The notes: generated by a model not told the origin, from the letters alone. A stretch of DNA of 49,732 nt from an uncultured Oscillospiraceae bacterium (GCA_947630785.1 CANRIW010000012.1:1-49732); one strand, 5' to 3'. Shown: positions 16,745 to 25,737, counted from the stretch's first letter. A program made the numbers and translations.

Positions 16745-17347
16745 TTATATCTCCCGCCGGCCCTCCATGGCCCGCATGAGAGTGGCGTCGTCGGCAAATT
16801 CCAGGTGGCTGCCCACCGGGATGCCATAGGCCAGCCGGGTAGTCTTGACCCCGAAGGGCTTCAGCAGCCGGGACAGGTACAGGGCGGTGGTCTCCCCCTC
16901 AGTGTCCGGGTTTGTGGCCATCACCACCTCCTCCACCCCGCCGGCGGACACCCGCTCGACCAGCTGATGGATCTTCAGGTCGTCCGGCCCCACGTGGTTC
17001 ATGGGGGAGATGACCCCGTGGAGCACGTGGTACACCCCCTGGTACTCCCTCGCCCGCTCCATGGCCACCACGTCCCTGGGGTCGGACACCACGCAGATGA
17101 CGGAGTGGTCCCGCTTGGCCGAGGCGCAGATGGGACACTCCCCCTCCCCCTCGGTGAGGTTCTGGCACACCGGGCAGCAGCCGATGGAGGTCTTGGCGTC
17201 CAGAATGGCTTCGGCAAAGGCTTTGGCCTCCTGCTCCGGCTGATCCAGCACGAAAAAAGCGAAGCGCTGAGCGCTCTTTCGGCCCACGCCGGGCAGCTTT
17301 GCGAAGTGCTCCACTAAGTTTTCCAGCGCCGCAGGAAAATAGTCCAT
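16745..17347 (-). CDS. recR: Recombination protein RecR
   Basis: 200 residues, standard length. The N-terminal helix-hairpin-helix is LPGVGRKSAQRFAF. The zinc site is CCPVCQNLTEGEGECPIC, and the Toprim domain follows (VVSDPRDVVAMER, ATNPDTEGETTALYL). RecR acts with RecF/RecO to load RecA at gaps. It lies 12 nt after rpe and 28 nt before the malic enzyme gene, an operon with no obvious functional link. Confidence 0.96.
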   Translation of the reverse strand: MDYFPAALENLVEHFAKLPGVGRKSAQRFAFFVLDQPEQEAKAFAEAILDAKTSIGCCPVCQNLTEGEGECPICASAKRDHSVICVVSDPRDVVAMERAREYQGVYHVLHGVISPMNHVGPDDLKIHQLVERVSAGGVEEVVMATNPDTEGETTALYLSRLLKPFGVKTTRLAYGIPVGSHLEFADDATLMRAMEGRREI

Positions 17348-17359
17348 AATCGTCCTCCG

Positions 17360-18013
17360 TTATCGGGCCGCCGCCCGCAGCGCCGCGATGGCCGCCGCCG
17401 GGCCGGGGGCTTTATATACCGCCGAGCCGGCCACCAGCACGTTGGCCCCGGCCGCCGTCACCCGCGGGGCGGTGACGGGATCCACCCCGCCGTCCACCTC
17501 CAGGTCGCAGGCGGGATTGTATTTCTCGATGTACTCCCGCACCCGCCGCACGGTGTCCAGTTGGCTGTCCATGAACTTCTGGCCGCCGAACCCCGGCTCC
17601 ACCGTCATCACCAGCACCATGTCCAGCCGCTCCAGATAGGGCAGCACCGCCCTGGGGTCGGTGATGGGCCGCAGGGCCACCGCCTTTTTGATCCCGTGGG
17701 CCTCCATGCGGTCCAGCGCGGCCTGGATGCCGGTGGGGTGGTCGGCCTCCAGATGGACGGACAGCAGGTCGGCCCCGGCCTCACAGAAGGCGTCGATGAA
17801 CCGGACCGGCTTGTCGACCATCAGGTGGACGTCCAGGAACATATCCGTACACTTGCGGATGGACTTCACCACCGGCACGCCCACGGTGATGTTGGGCACA
17901 AAGGCGCCGTCCATCACGTCCACGTGGAGCATGTCCGCGGAGGACACCCGACCGATGTCCCGCTCCAGATTGCAAAAATCCGCCGAAAGGATGGAAGGCG
18001 CGATCTTGACCAT
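17360..18013 (-). CDS. rpe: Ribulose-phosphate 3-epimerase
   Basis: 217 residues. It interconverts ribulose-5-phosphate and xylulose-5-phosphate in the pentose phosphate pathway. TIM-barrel motifs are visible: APSILSADFCNL, HVDVMDGAFVPNITVG, HLEAD, MTVEPGFGGQKF and EVDGG, supplying the metal-binding His/Asp residues. ATG 18013 is chosen because homology begins there and GAGGG precedes it. First gene of rpe-recR-malic enzyme. Confidence 0.95.
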   Translation of the reverse strand: MVKIAPSILSADFCNLERDIGRVSSADMLHVDVMDGAFVPNITVGVPVVKSIRKCTDMFLDVHLMVDKPVRFIDAFCEAGADLLSVHLEADHPTGIQAALDRMEAHGIKKAVALRPITDPRAVLPYLERLDMVLVMTVEPGFGGQKFMDSQLDTVRRVREYIEKYNPACDLEVDGGVDPVTAPRVTAAGANVLVAGSAVYKAPGPAAAIAALRAAAR

Positions 18014-18201
18014 GCCGTTTCCCTCATTTCTCTGAGATTTACAGGCGCTCACGGGCTGTCCGGCGGCTTTTTCCCCACACCGGGGGGCCCGTCCGGGCAT
18101 AGGATAAAGCACGCGGATGTTCGCCGGACGCCCCGGCGGGCGGCTCCCCAGCCCCCCGCTCGCGCCCGCCGCGCAAGGCCACGGCGCGCCGCACCTTTAT
18201 A

Positions 18202-18235
18202 GCCGTCCGGCGGGGCATAGGCCCCGCCGGGCGGC
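18202..18235. other. Long GC-rich hairpin
   Basis: A 15-bp stem (18202-18216 with 18221-18235, one G-T pair, loop ATAG) lies downstream of the threonine ammonia-lyase gene on the reverse strand. No T-run follows, so it may protect the mRNA 3' end or act as a weak terminator. I see nothing else convincing in 18014-18264. Confidence 0.6.
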
Positions 18236-18264
18236 AGTGGAATCCCTCCATCCGGGACAGGCCC

Positions 18265-19482
18265 TCAGTTGGCCCCGGAGAAGGCCACCTCCACCACCGC
18301 GTATCCGGCGTTCAGAAGGGCGTCCATGATCTCCTTCTTGTGGGCGTGGCCGAAGGCCTCCAGTGTCACTTTCAGCTCCACCCCCGCCTGGCGGTTGATG
18401 TTGACGAACTGGTTGTGCTCCAGCTTGATGATGTTGCCGCTGTGCCCGGCGATGAGCTCCGCGATGCGCAGCAGTTCGCCGGGGCGGTCGGGCAGCTGCA
18501 CCGAGAAGGTGAAGATGCGCCCCCGGTTGATGAGCCCGTGCTGTACAAGAGAGGAGATGGTGATCACATCCATGTTGCCGCCGGAGAGCACCGGCACCAC
18601 GTTCTCCCCTTTCGGCTCCAGGTGGTTCAGCGCCGCGATGGTCAGCAGGCCGGCGTTCTCCACGATCATCTTGTGCTTCTCCATCACGTCCAGGAAGGCG
18701 TCCACCAGCTCGTCGTCGTCGATGGTGATGATCTCGTCCACGTTTTTCTGGATATAGGGGAACACCTTCTCCCCCGGCGTCTTGACGGCCACGCCGTCGG
18801 CGATGGTGGAGATGGGGTCCACCGTCACCACATGGCCCGCCTCCAGGCTGGCCTTCATGGAGGCCGCCCCGGAGGGCTCCACGCCGATGACCCGCACCGA
18901 GGGGTTCAGCAGCTTGACCAGAGTGGACACCCCGGCGGCCAGACCGCCGCCCCCGATGGGCACCAGAACGGCGTCCACGTCGGGCAGGTCCTTGAAGATC
19001 TCGTAGGCGATGGTCCCCTGGCCGGTGGAGACGGTCAGGTCGTCGAAGGGATGGACGTAGGTGTAGCCCTTCTCCTGGCTGAGCCGGGCGGCCAGGGCGG
19101 CAGCGTCGTCAAAGGTCTCTCCCTGGAGGATGACCTCCGCGCCGTAGTCCTTGGTGTTGTTCACCTTCACCAGCGGGGTGGTGGTGGGCATGACGATGGT
19201 GGCGTGGATGCCGGCGGCCTGGGCGGCGTAGGCCACCCCCTGGGCGTGGTTGCCGGCGGAGGCGGTGACCAGCCCCCTGGCCTTCTCCTCCTCCGTGAGA
19301 GTGGAGCATTTATAGTACGCGCCTCTGATCTTGTAGGCCCCGGTCACCTGCATGTTCTCCGGCTTGATGTAGACCTGGTTTCCGGTAGCTTTGGAGAAAA
19401 AGGGGCTGTAGATCAGGTCGGTGCGGTGGAGCACGCCGTCCAGCACTCTCCGGGCGGCCTTGAAATCGTCTAAGGTCATCAT
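18265..19482 (-). CDS. Threonine ammonia-lyase (TdcB/IlvA type)
   Basis: 405 residues. A PLP enzyme that deaminates threonine to 2-oxobutanoate. The PLP lysine is Lys51 in GAYKIRGA. The substrate loop is SAGNHAQGVA, and the phosphate-binding loop is PIGGGGLAAG. A single C-terminal ACT-like domain (SVQLPDRPGELLRI onward) suggests allosteric control, as in single-ACT clostridial enzymes. ATG 19482 has GAAGGAG 11 nt before it and is followed at once by a second ATG. It has its own promoter back-to-back with the xpaC promoter. Catabolic versus biosynthetic use cannot be decided. Confidence 0.93.
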   Translation of the reverse strand: MMTLDDFKAARRVLDGVLHRTDLIYSPFFSKATGNQVYIKPENMQVTGAYKIRGAYYKCSTLTEEEKARGLVTASAGNHAQGVAYAAQAAGIHATIVMPTTTPLVKVNNTKDYGAEVILQGETFDDAAALAARLSQEKGYTYVHPFDDLTVSTGQGTIAYEIFKDLPDVDAVLVPIGGGGLAAGVSTLVKLLNPSVRVIGVEPSGAASMKASLEAGHVVTVDPISTIADGVAVKTPGEKVFPYIQKNVDEIITIDDDELVDAFLDVMEKHKMIVENAGLLTIAALNHLEPKGENVVPVLSGGNMDVITISSLVQHGLINRGRIFTFSVQLPDRPGELLRIAELIAGHSGNIIKLEHNQFVNINRQAGVELKVTLEAFGHAHKKEIMDALLNAGYAVVEVAFSGAN

Positions 19483-19549
19483 GGTAAAAGAGTCTCCTTC
19501 CCCGCCGCAGGCGCGCGGTCCCCTCCCGGCGGGCACAGTATCCGGAGAC

Positions 19550-19579
19550 ATTATACTGTACTCCGCGGGAGAAAGTCAA
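19550..19579 (-). promoter_or_regulatory. Promoter of threonine ammonia-lyase
   Basis: On the reverse strand, TTGACT (19579-19574), an 18-nt spacer and TATAAT (19555-19550). Confidence 0.8.
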
Positions 19580-19598
19580 TGGCAAGAGCGCCTTTCCC

Positions 19599-19627
19599 TT
19601 GACAGTTTGGGCGGCTGGGAGTAAAAT
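19599..19627 (+). promoter_or_regulatory. Promoter of the xpaC-telA operon
   Basis: TTGACA (19599-19604), a 17-nt spacer and TAAAAT (19622-19627). Its -35 lies only 19 bp from the -35 of the divergent promoter, so the two could be co-regulated. Confidence 0.8.
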
Positions 19628-19670
19628 ACAGACTGAGGTAGTTTTAATCTGTCCGAAAGGAGGGACGGCT

Positions 19671-20444
19671 GTGAACTATGTGAAGGTAAAGTCAGTCCTG
19701 CCCATCTATTTTGTGGGAGCGGTCTGGCTGATCTGGGCCCTGCTCTTCCCGCTGTACCGGCCCATCCACTTCGTGCTGGCGGCGCTGGTCTCCGCCGTGG
19801 CCTACTTCGCCGGCAAGATCATCTTCCCGGATCGGGGATACACGGTAAATCAGGTAAACCAGCCCCAGGACGCCCCTCAGGCCGCTCAGGCCCAGGCCAA
19901 GGCGCAGCCCAAAAAGGCCGAGCCCGCCAAAAAGTATCCCCCGGAGATCCAGGAGATCGTGGACGAGCGCGCCCGGGCCATCTCCGAGTTCAAACGGCTG
20001 AACGACTCCATCGCCGACGCGAAGGTGTCCTCCCAGATCGACCGGATGGAGGTCACCACCGGCAAGATCATCGACGCGGTGGTGGACACCCCCGCCAAGC
20101 TACCCCAGATCAAGAAGTTCATGAGCTACTATCTGCCCACCACCATGAAGCTGCTCAACGCCTATGACCGGATGGACGCCACCGGGGCCTCCGGCGTGAA
20201 CATCGACGGCACCAAAGGCAGGATCGAGGATATGCTGGAGACGGTGTGCACCGCTTTCGACAAGCAGCTGGACTCCCTCTACGGGGCGGAGGCGCTGGAC
20301 GTCTCCACCGATATCACCGTGATGGAAAACCTGCTGGCCCAGGAGGGCCTGGCCGGGCTGGACATCAACGATACGAAGGCCGCCCCCTCGTCCGGCGCGG
20401 CCTCCGCCGCCGCCCGGAGCGACGACATCCAGCTCCACTTTTGA
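19671..20444 (+). CDS. XpaC-like 5-bromo-4-chloroindolyl phosphate hydrolysis family protein
   Basis: 257 residues from a GTG at 19671, which has GAAAGGAGG before it. Two N-terminal membrane helices (about 7-27 and 29-48) lead to an Ala/Gln/Lys-rich linker and a helical cytoplasmic domain (about 90-235). The family is named after a Bacillus phenotype and has no proven activity. It is nearly always encoded beside telA, as here (41 nt apart), so a joint role in envelope stress or tellurite/antimicrobial resistance is inferred. Confidence 0.82.
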   Translation: MNYVKVKSVLPIYFVGAVWLIWALLFPLYRPIHFVLAALVSAVAYFAGKIIFPDRGYTVNQVNQPQDAPQAAQAQAKAQPKKAEPAKKYPPEIQEIVDERARAISEFKRLNDSIADAKVSSQIDRMEVTTGKIIDAVVDTPAKLPQIKKFMSYYLPTTMKLLNAYDRMDATGASGVNIDGTKGRIEDMLETVCTAFDKQLDSLYGAEALDVSTDITVMENLLAQEGLAGLDINDTKAAPSSGAASAAARSDDIQLHF

Positions 20445-20485
20445 CTGTCTGAACAAACTCAACATATTGAACGGAGGAAACTGAC

Positions 20486-21703
20486 ATGGACGATCTGAAC
20501 ATGACCCCTGAGCTGACCCTGGAGCCGGACAGCGCTCCCGCCGGCCCCGGCGCGGCTGCCGCCGCCCAGGCCCCGGCCGCCCCTGACATCTCCCTGACCC
20601 TGGACTCCCCCGCTGACAGCGCCGCCAACGACGCCGCGGCCGCCCAGGCCGCCCGGGACGCCAACGCCGTCCAGCTGGACGACTCCATGCTGTCCGAGCC
20701 GGAGAAGAAGATGGTCAACGACTTCGCCGAGAAGATCGACATCACCGACTCCACCGTGGTCCTCCAGTACGGCGCCGCCGCCCAGAAGAACGTGGCCTCC
20801 TTCTCCGAGAAGGCCCTAGGCAGCGTCCGCACCAAGGACCTGGGCGAGGTGGGCCAGGCCCTGTCCTCCCTGGTGGTGGAGCTGAAGACCTTCGACGAGC
20901 CGGAGAAGACCGGCATCTTCGGTTTCTTCCAGAAGAAGAAGCACGACGCCATCGCCCTCAAGGCCAGCTACGACAAGGCCAGCGTCAATGTGGACAAGAT
21001 CGCCTCCATGCTGGAGGATCATCAGGTCACACTGATGAAGGACATCGCCATGCTGGACCAGATGTATGAGCTGAACACCAAGTACTACAAGGAGCTGACC
21101 ATGTACATCCTGGCCGGCAAGAAGGCCCTGAACAAGGCCCGCGCCGAGACCCTGGAGCAGCTCCGGCAGAAGGCCCAGCAGACCGGCGCCCAGGAGGACG
21201 CTCAGGCGTATAACGACTACGCCAACCTCTGCAACCGCTTTGAGAAGAAGCTCCACGACCTGGAGCTGACCCGGATGATCTCCGTCCAGATGGGCCCCCA
21301 GACCCGGCTCATCCAGAACAACGACACCCTCATGCTGGAGAAGATCCAGTCCTCCCTGGTGAACACCATCCCCCTGTGGAAGAGCCAGATGGTGCTGGCC
21401 CTGGGCCTGGAGCACTCCCGGGAGGCCACCGCCGCCCAGACCGCCGTCACCAACATGACCAACGAGCTGCTCCAGAAGAACGCGGACATGCTCAAGATGG
21501 GCACCATCGAGACCGCCAAGGAGGCGGAGCGGTCCATCGTGGATATCGAGACCCTGCAGCACACCAACCAGCAGCTCATCTCCACCCTGGACGAGGTCAT
21601 GCAGATCCAGAAGGACGGCGCCCAGAAGCGGGCCGCCGCCGAACAGGAGCTGGGCCGCATCGAGGGCGAGTTGAAGCAGAAGCTGCTGGAGCTCCGGGGC
21701 TGA
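20486..21703 (+). CDS. TelA-family toxic anion resistance protein
   Basis: 405 residues. An acidic Ala/Pro-rich N-terminus (1-65) precedes the long helical TelA domain. Family signatures include GFFQKKKHD, the coiled-coil segments, VNTIPLWKSQMVLALGLEHS near 290 and the C-terminal helix containing NQQLISTLDEVMQIQ. TelA homologues are linked to resistance to tellurite and cell-envelope antimicrobials; the mechanism is unknown. It follows xpaC and is 6 nt before the TPM gene, in a four-gene operon. A GGAGG site precedes ATG 20486. Confidence 0.9.
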   Translation: MDDLNMTPELTLEPDSAPAGPGAAAAAQAPAAPDISLTLDSPADSAANDAAAAQAARDANAVQLDDSMLSEPEKKMVNDFAEKIDITDSTVVLQYGAAAQKNVASFSEKALGSVRTKDLGEVGQALSSLVVELKTFDEPEKTGIFGFFQKKKHDAIALKASYDKASVNVDKIASMLEDHQVTLMKDIAMLDQMYELNTKYYKELTMYILAGKKALNKARAETLEQLRQKAQQTGAQEDAQAYNDYANLCNRFEKKLHDLELTRMISVQMGPQTRLIQNNDTLMLEKIQSSLVNTIPLWKSQMVLALGLEHSREATAAQTAVTNMTNELLQKNADMLKMGTIETAKEAERSIVDIETLQHTNQQLISTLDEVMQIQKDGAQKRAAAEQELGRIEGELKQKLLELRG

Positions 21704-21709
21704 TCCGAC

Positions 21710-22228
21710 ATGAACACACTGAAAAAAACCGCGGTGGCGTGGTCCATCGTCATCGTGGTCATCATCATCGCCGTGGCCATCGGCCTGTTCAAGGGCAGGA
21801 CGGCGGACCCCGCGCCCGCGCCCGCGCCCGGCGGCAGCTCCTACACCCTGGTCTATGACGACGCCAACGTGCTGTCCAACTCCACCGAGCGGGAGCTGGG
21901 CCGGATCAACGACAAGCTGCTGGACAACTACAACTGCGCCGTGGCGGTGGTCACCTGCAACTATGGCGGGAGCGACCTGTACGACTACGCCATGGACTAC
22001 GCCGAGGACATCGACCTGGGCGGCACCGACTTCATCGTGGTACTGGACATCTCCGGCGAAAACTACTATCTGATCCAGGGCGCCGACCTGGTGGACTGGT
22101 TCTCCGACCAGGACTGCGTGGACTACGCCCGGGACTATATGGAGCGGGACTTCGCCCGGGGGGACTACGGCGACGCCGCCCTGAGCCTCTCCAAGGCGTT
22201 GGCGGACTGGATCGCCTACAACTACTAA
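21710..22228 (+). CDS. TPM-domain membrane protein
   Basis: 172 residues. One N-terminal membrane helix (about 8-27) and a short Pro/Ala linker lead to a TPM domain (YTLVYDDANVLSNSTERELGRINDKL onward, about 45-170). TPM proteins such as YgcG are poorly understood membrane-associated proteins. Most TPM proteins carry a C-terminal membrane helix and a Gly/Ser-rich tail. Here these are absent, but the next gene encodes just such a helix and tail. The gene starts 6 nt after telA. Confidence 0.82.
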   Translation: MNTLKKTAVAWSIVIVVIIIAVAIGLFKGRTADPAPAPAPGGSSYTLVYDDANVLSNSTERELGRINDKLLDNYNCAVAVVTCNYGGSDLYDYAMDYAEDIDLGGTDFIVVLDISGENYYLIQGADLVDWFSDQDCVDYARDYMERDFARGDYGDAALSLSKALADWIAYNY

Positions 22229-22242
22229 AAGGAGGCCGGATC

Positions 22243-22713
22243 ATGCAGGGTCTTATCATCGCCATTGGGATCATCGTCCTCATCCTTCTTCTGCTGGCCC
22301 TGAGCGAGGGCGCCCGCTACCGCCGCTACCGGGGCGGCTACTACGGGCCCAACTACTACTACCGGCCCTTCGGCTTCGGCCGGCCCAGGCCCCCTGTGGC
22401 TCCCCCGCCCCCCGGGCCCCGGCCGTCCGGCCGTCCTGTCCCTCCCCCGCCCCGGCCCAATAACAGCCGGCCCGGCGCCGCCAGGCCCAGGCAGCCCTCC
22501 GGCGGCTTCAACGGCGGTCGGGGCACCAGCGTGGGCGGCGGGCGGTACGGCAGCGGCCCCACCCGCCCCTCCGGCGGCGGGTTCGGCGGTGGACGCCCCT
22601 CCGGCGGGTTCGGCGGCGGGCGTTCCTCCGGTGGTTTTGGAGGCGGACGGTCCTCCGGCGGCTTCGGCGGCGGCAGGAGCGGAGGCGGGGGCTTCCGCGG
22701 CGGCCGGCACTGA
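22243..22713 (+). CDS. Membrane protein with Gly/Pro/Arg-rich repeat tail
   Basis: 156 residues. One N-terminal membrane helix (about 3-20) is followed by a Tyr/Arg-rich stretch, a proline-rich stretch, and a tail of repeated SGGFGGGR units (about 110-150). The composition resembles the disordered tails that end many TPM proteins. AAGGAGG precedes the ATG at 22243, so it is translated as a separate protein. It is the last gene before the terminator. Function unknown; it probably works with the TPM protein 14 nt upstream. Confidence 0.75.
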   Translation: MQGLIIAIGIIVLILLLLALSEGARYRRYRGGYYGPNYYYRPFGFGRPRPPVAPPPPGPRPSGRPVPPPPRPNNSRPGAARPRQPSGGFNGGRGTSVGGGRYGSGPTRPSGGGFGGGRPSGGFGGGRSSGGFGGGRSSGGFGGGRSGGGGFRGGRH

Positions 22714-22734
22714 TCCCCCTGATCGCATATCACA

Positions 22735-22766
22735 GGGAGGGCGAGGTGACCTCGCCCTCCCTTTTT
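22735..22766 (+). terminator. Terminator of the xpaC-telA-TPM operon
   Basis: A 12-bp stem (22735-22746 with 22750-22761, GGGAGGGCGAGG/CCTCGCCCTCCC) followed by five T residues. Confidence 0.9.
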
Positions 22767-22856
22767 GCCGTTTTTCCCAAAAACGGCCTCCGCGCCCCGA
22801 CGGAAACCGTCTGTTTCCGAGAAAATGAAAAAAGTCCGCAAAAGCGTGATGATCTG

Positions 22857-22865
22857 TGTTATAAT
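22857..22865 (+). promoter_or_regulatory. Extended -10 promoter of the Na/Pi cotransporter
   Basis: TGT-TATAAT: an extended -10 (22857-22865) with no convincing -35 upstream, about 77 nt before the start codon. Confidence 0.6.
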
Positions 22866-22941
22866 CGCCTCGAAAAGGATTTGGCGGAAACGGCCCGCCG
22901 GGCGGCGGGCACCACATCCAGAAAGGATGATACATTCTCAT

Positions 22942-24699
22942 ATGGGAATCGCGGACATTATCTCCCTGTTGGGCGGGCTGGCCTTCTTCCTGTTCGGCAT
23001 GTCCCTGCTGGGGGACGGGCTGAAGCGGGTGGCCGGCGGCCGGATGGAGACCATTCTGGGCAGGCTGACCTCCAACCCCATCAGCGGGGTGTTGCTGGGC
23101 GCCGTGGTGACGGCGGCCATCCAGTCCTCCTCCGCCACCACCGTCATGGTAGTGGGCTTTGTCAACTCGGGCATCATGCAGCTGTCCAACGCGGTGGGGA
23201 TCATCATGGGCGCCAACATCGGCACCACCGCCACCGGCTGGATCCTGACCCTGGCCGGCGTGGAGGGAGAGGGCGGCTTCTCCTCCGCAACCGTGTTCGC
23301 GCTGATCGCCTTTGTGGGCATCATCCTGTTCTTCTTCTGCAAAAAGCAGACGCAGAAAAACGTAGGGCTCATCCTGCTGGCCTTCGCCGTGCTCATGAGC
23401 GGGATGCAGGCCATGAGCGCCGCCATGGACCCGCTGAAGGAGAGCTCCGCCTTCCTGGACTTCATCGGCGCGGTCTCCAATCCGGCGCTGGCGCTGCTCT
23501 TCGGGGCGGTGTTCACCGCCGTCATCCAGAGCAACTCCGCCGCCGTCGGTATCCTGCAGGCCCTGGCCGTCACCGGAGCGGTGAGCTACGGCGCCGCCAT
23601 CCCCATGATCCTGGGCATGGGCATCGGCGCCTGCGCCCCTGTGCTCCTCTCCGCCATGGGAGCCAATAAAGACGGCAAGCGCACCGCTCTCATCTATCTT
23701 TATTTCAACATCTTCGGCTCGGTGATCATGCTGATCCCCTACGCCGTGGCCTGCGCCATAGGCGTCTCCGCCCTGTCCGCCCCCGCCACCGCCTTTGGCA
23801 TCGCCGTGGCCAACACGGTGTACAAGCTGGCCGCCACCGTCATCCAGCTGCCCTTTACAGGCGCTATGGTCCGGGTGGCCAAGGCCACCGTGCGGGATAC
23901 CCCCTCCGACGGGGAGGATGAGGAGTATGAGGAGAACCTGCTGGACGAGCGCTTTCTGGCCTATCCCCCCCTGGCCCTGGAGCAGAGCGGGAGGACCGTC
24001 CGGCTGATGGCCTCCGCCGCCGTGAAAAACCTGAATCGCTCCCTGGAGCTGTTCGGGACCTTCAACCAGGAGAAATTCGACAAGATCCAGAGCCGGGAGG
24101 GCGTAGTGGACCGGTACGAGGACCGGCTGGGCAACTACCTGGTGCGGCTGGGCAGCAGCGGCGCGCAGCTTTCAGAGCGGGAATCCGTGCTGTCCTCCGA
24201 GTATCTCCACTGCCTCACCAACCTGGAGCGCATCTCCGACCGGGCGGTGAACCTGTCCATGCTGGCCAAGGAGGCCCATGAGAAGGAGATCTCCTTCTCT
24301 CCCGAGGGCCATGAGGACATGTCCCGCTGCGCCGGCGCCGTGCGGGAGATCCTCTCCCTTGCCCAGACCGCCCTGGCCGACAACGACGCTGACACCGCCG
24401 TAAAGGTAGAGCCCCTGGAGGACGTGATCTCCACCCTGCTGGAGCAGGTGAAGCTGGGCCATATCCGGCGGCTCCAGAGCGGGGAGTGCACCCTGGAGGT
24501 GGGCTTCATCTTCAACGACTATATCAACAACCTGGAGCGTGTCTCCGCCCACTGTTCCAACATCGCCCTGGCGGTGCTGGAGGTCAGCAACAGCGCTGCC
24601 CTCCAGCCCCACAACTACACCAAGGGCATCCGCCGGGACGACCACCCGGAGTTCCGCCGGTGGCTGGCCTACTATCAGGACAAATATCTGAACGCATAA
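22942..24699 (+). CDS. Na/Pi cotransporter family protein with PhoU-like domain
   Basis: 585 residues. The first 350 form the NptA-like membrane domain, with the two inverted signature repeats QSSSATTVM (near 70) and QSNSAAVG (near 200). The rest (about 370-580) is a helical PhoU-like domain. It probably imports phosphate with sodium, with the PhoU part acting in regulation. ATG 22942 is preferred over 22927, where the only ribosome binding site would abut the codon. It is monocistronic. Confidence 0.9.
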   Translation: MGIADIISLLGGLAFFLFGMSLLGDGLKRVAGGRMETILGRLTSNPISGVLLGAVVTAAIQSSSATTVMVVGFVNSGIMQLSNAVGIIMGANIGTTATGWILTLAGVEGEGGFSSATVFALIAFVGIILFFFCKKQTQKNVGLILLAFAVLMSGMQAMSAAMDPLKESSAFLDFIGAVSNPALALLFGAVFTAVIQSNSAAVGILQALAVTGAVSYGAAIPMILGMGIGACAPVLLSAMGANKDGKRTALIYLYFNIFGSVIMLIPYAVACAIGVSALSAPATAFGIAVANTVYKLAATVIQLPFTGAMVRVAKATVRDTPSDGEDEEYEENLLDERFLAYPPLALEQSGRTVRLMASAAVKNLNRSLELFGTFNQEKFDKIQSREGVVDRYEDRLGNYLVRLGSSGAQLSERESVLSSEYLHCLTNLERISDRAVNLSMLAKEAHEKEISFSPEGHEDMSRCAGAVREILSLAQTALADNDADTAVKVEPLEDVISTLLEQVKLGHIRRLQSGECTLEVGFIFNDYINNLERVSAHCSNIALAVLEVSNSAALQPHNYTKGIRRDDHPEFRRWLAYYQDKYLNA

Positions 24700-24702
24700 A
24701 AA

Positions 24703-24731
24703 CGGCGGAGGCCCCTATGGGACCTCCGCCG
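24703..24731 (-). terminator. Terminator between the Na/Pi cotransporter and SPFH genes
   Basis: Stem 24703-24711 with 24723-24731 (CGGCGGAGG/CCTCCGCCG), with inner pairing CCC/GGG. On the reverse strand it is followed by TTTTTATG, so it mainly serves the leftward SPFH gene. Confidence 0.75.
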
Positions 24732-24747
24732 CGGATTATCCGGCCGT

Positions 24748-25737
24748 CTATTTTTTGCCGGCGGGCGGGTCGGGCTCCACCGTGTCGAACACGGCCTTGG
24801 CGCCGGCGGCCAGGCCCGCCAGCCCCTGGAGCTCGCTGGGGATGATGATCTTGGTGGCGCGGCCGTCGGCCACCTTCTGCATGGCCTCCAGCGCCTTGAT
24901 CTTGATGACTCCGTCGCCGGGGTCGGCCTCGTTGATGAGCTTGATGGCGTCCGCCGTGGCCTGCTGCACTTTGAGGATGGCCTCGGCCTCCGCCTCCGCC
25001 TCCAAAATGCGGGCCTGCTTGGCGCCCTCCGCCCGGAGGACGGCGGCCTGTTTCTCGGCGTCGGCCCGCAGGATGGCGGACTGCTTCTCGCCCTCGGCCA
25101 CCAGGATCTGGGACTGCTTCTGGCCCTCGGCCTGGAGGATGGCCTCACGGCGCTCCCGCTCGGCCCGCATCTGCTTCTCCATGGAGTCCTGGATGTCCCT
25201 GGGCGGCATGATGTTCTTCAGCTCCACCCGGTTCACCTTGATGCCCCAGGGGTCGGTGGCCTCGTCCAGGATGGAGCGCATCTGGGTGTTGATGTGGTCC
25301 CGGCTGGTGAGGGACTGGTCCAGCTCCAGATCGCCGATGATGTTCCGGAGCGTGGTGGCGGTCAGGTTCTCGATGGCGGACATGGGGTGCTCCACCCCGT
25401 AGGTATAGAGCTTGGGGTCGGTGATCTGGAAGTAGACCACCGTGTCGATCTGCATGGTCACGTTGTCCTTGGTGATGACGGGCTGGGGGGCGAAGTCCAC
25501 CACCTGCTCCTTCAACGACACCGTCTTGGCGATGCGCTCGATGATGGGCACCTTGAAGTGGAGGCCCACCCCCCACACGGCGTGGAAGGCGCCCAGCCGC
25601 TCCACCACCACCGCCTTGGACTGCTGGACCACCTTGATGTTGGCGGCCAGGATGACCAGGACCAGCACGATGATGACCAGGGGGATGGCAAAGGTCAAAA
25701 TTTGACCCGCCCCAAGATACAGCGCCAGATTCAGCAT
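24748..25737 (-). CDS. SPFH/Band 7 protein (stomatin/QmcA type)
   Basis: 329 residues. An N-terminal membrane helix (about 13-34) is followed by the SPFH domain (VVVERLGAFHAVWGVGLHF, then NVTMQIDTVVYFQITDP). A long helical coiled coil built of repeated AEGEKQSAIL-like units follows (about 200-250). These proteins form large membrane microdomain assemblies and chaperone membrane proteases or other proteins. Its start overlaps the NfeD-like gene by 7 nt, the usual SPFH/NfeD pairing. Confidence 0.92.
   Translation of the reverse strand: MLNLALYLGAGQILTFAIPLVIIVLVLVILAANIKVVQQSKAVVVERLGAFHAVWGVGLHFKVPIIERIAKTVSLKEQVVDFAPQPVITKDNVTMQIDTVVYFQITDPKLYTYGVEHPMSAIENLTATTLRNIIGDLELDQSLTSRDHINTQMRSILDEATDPWGIKVNRVELKNIMPPRDIQDSMEKQMRAERERREAILQAEGQKQSQILVAEGEKQSAILRADAEKQAAVLRAEGAKQARILEAEAEAEAILKVQQATADAIKLINEADPGDGVIKIKALEAMQKVADGRATKIIIPSELQGLAGLAAGAKAVFDTVEPDPPAGKK

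Noticed and set aside
18039-18251. 70-codon reverse frame between threonine ammonia-lyase and rpe
   Set aside because: Basic, low-information sequence over a hairpin-rich GC stretch; no good start signal.
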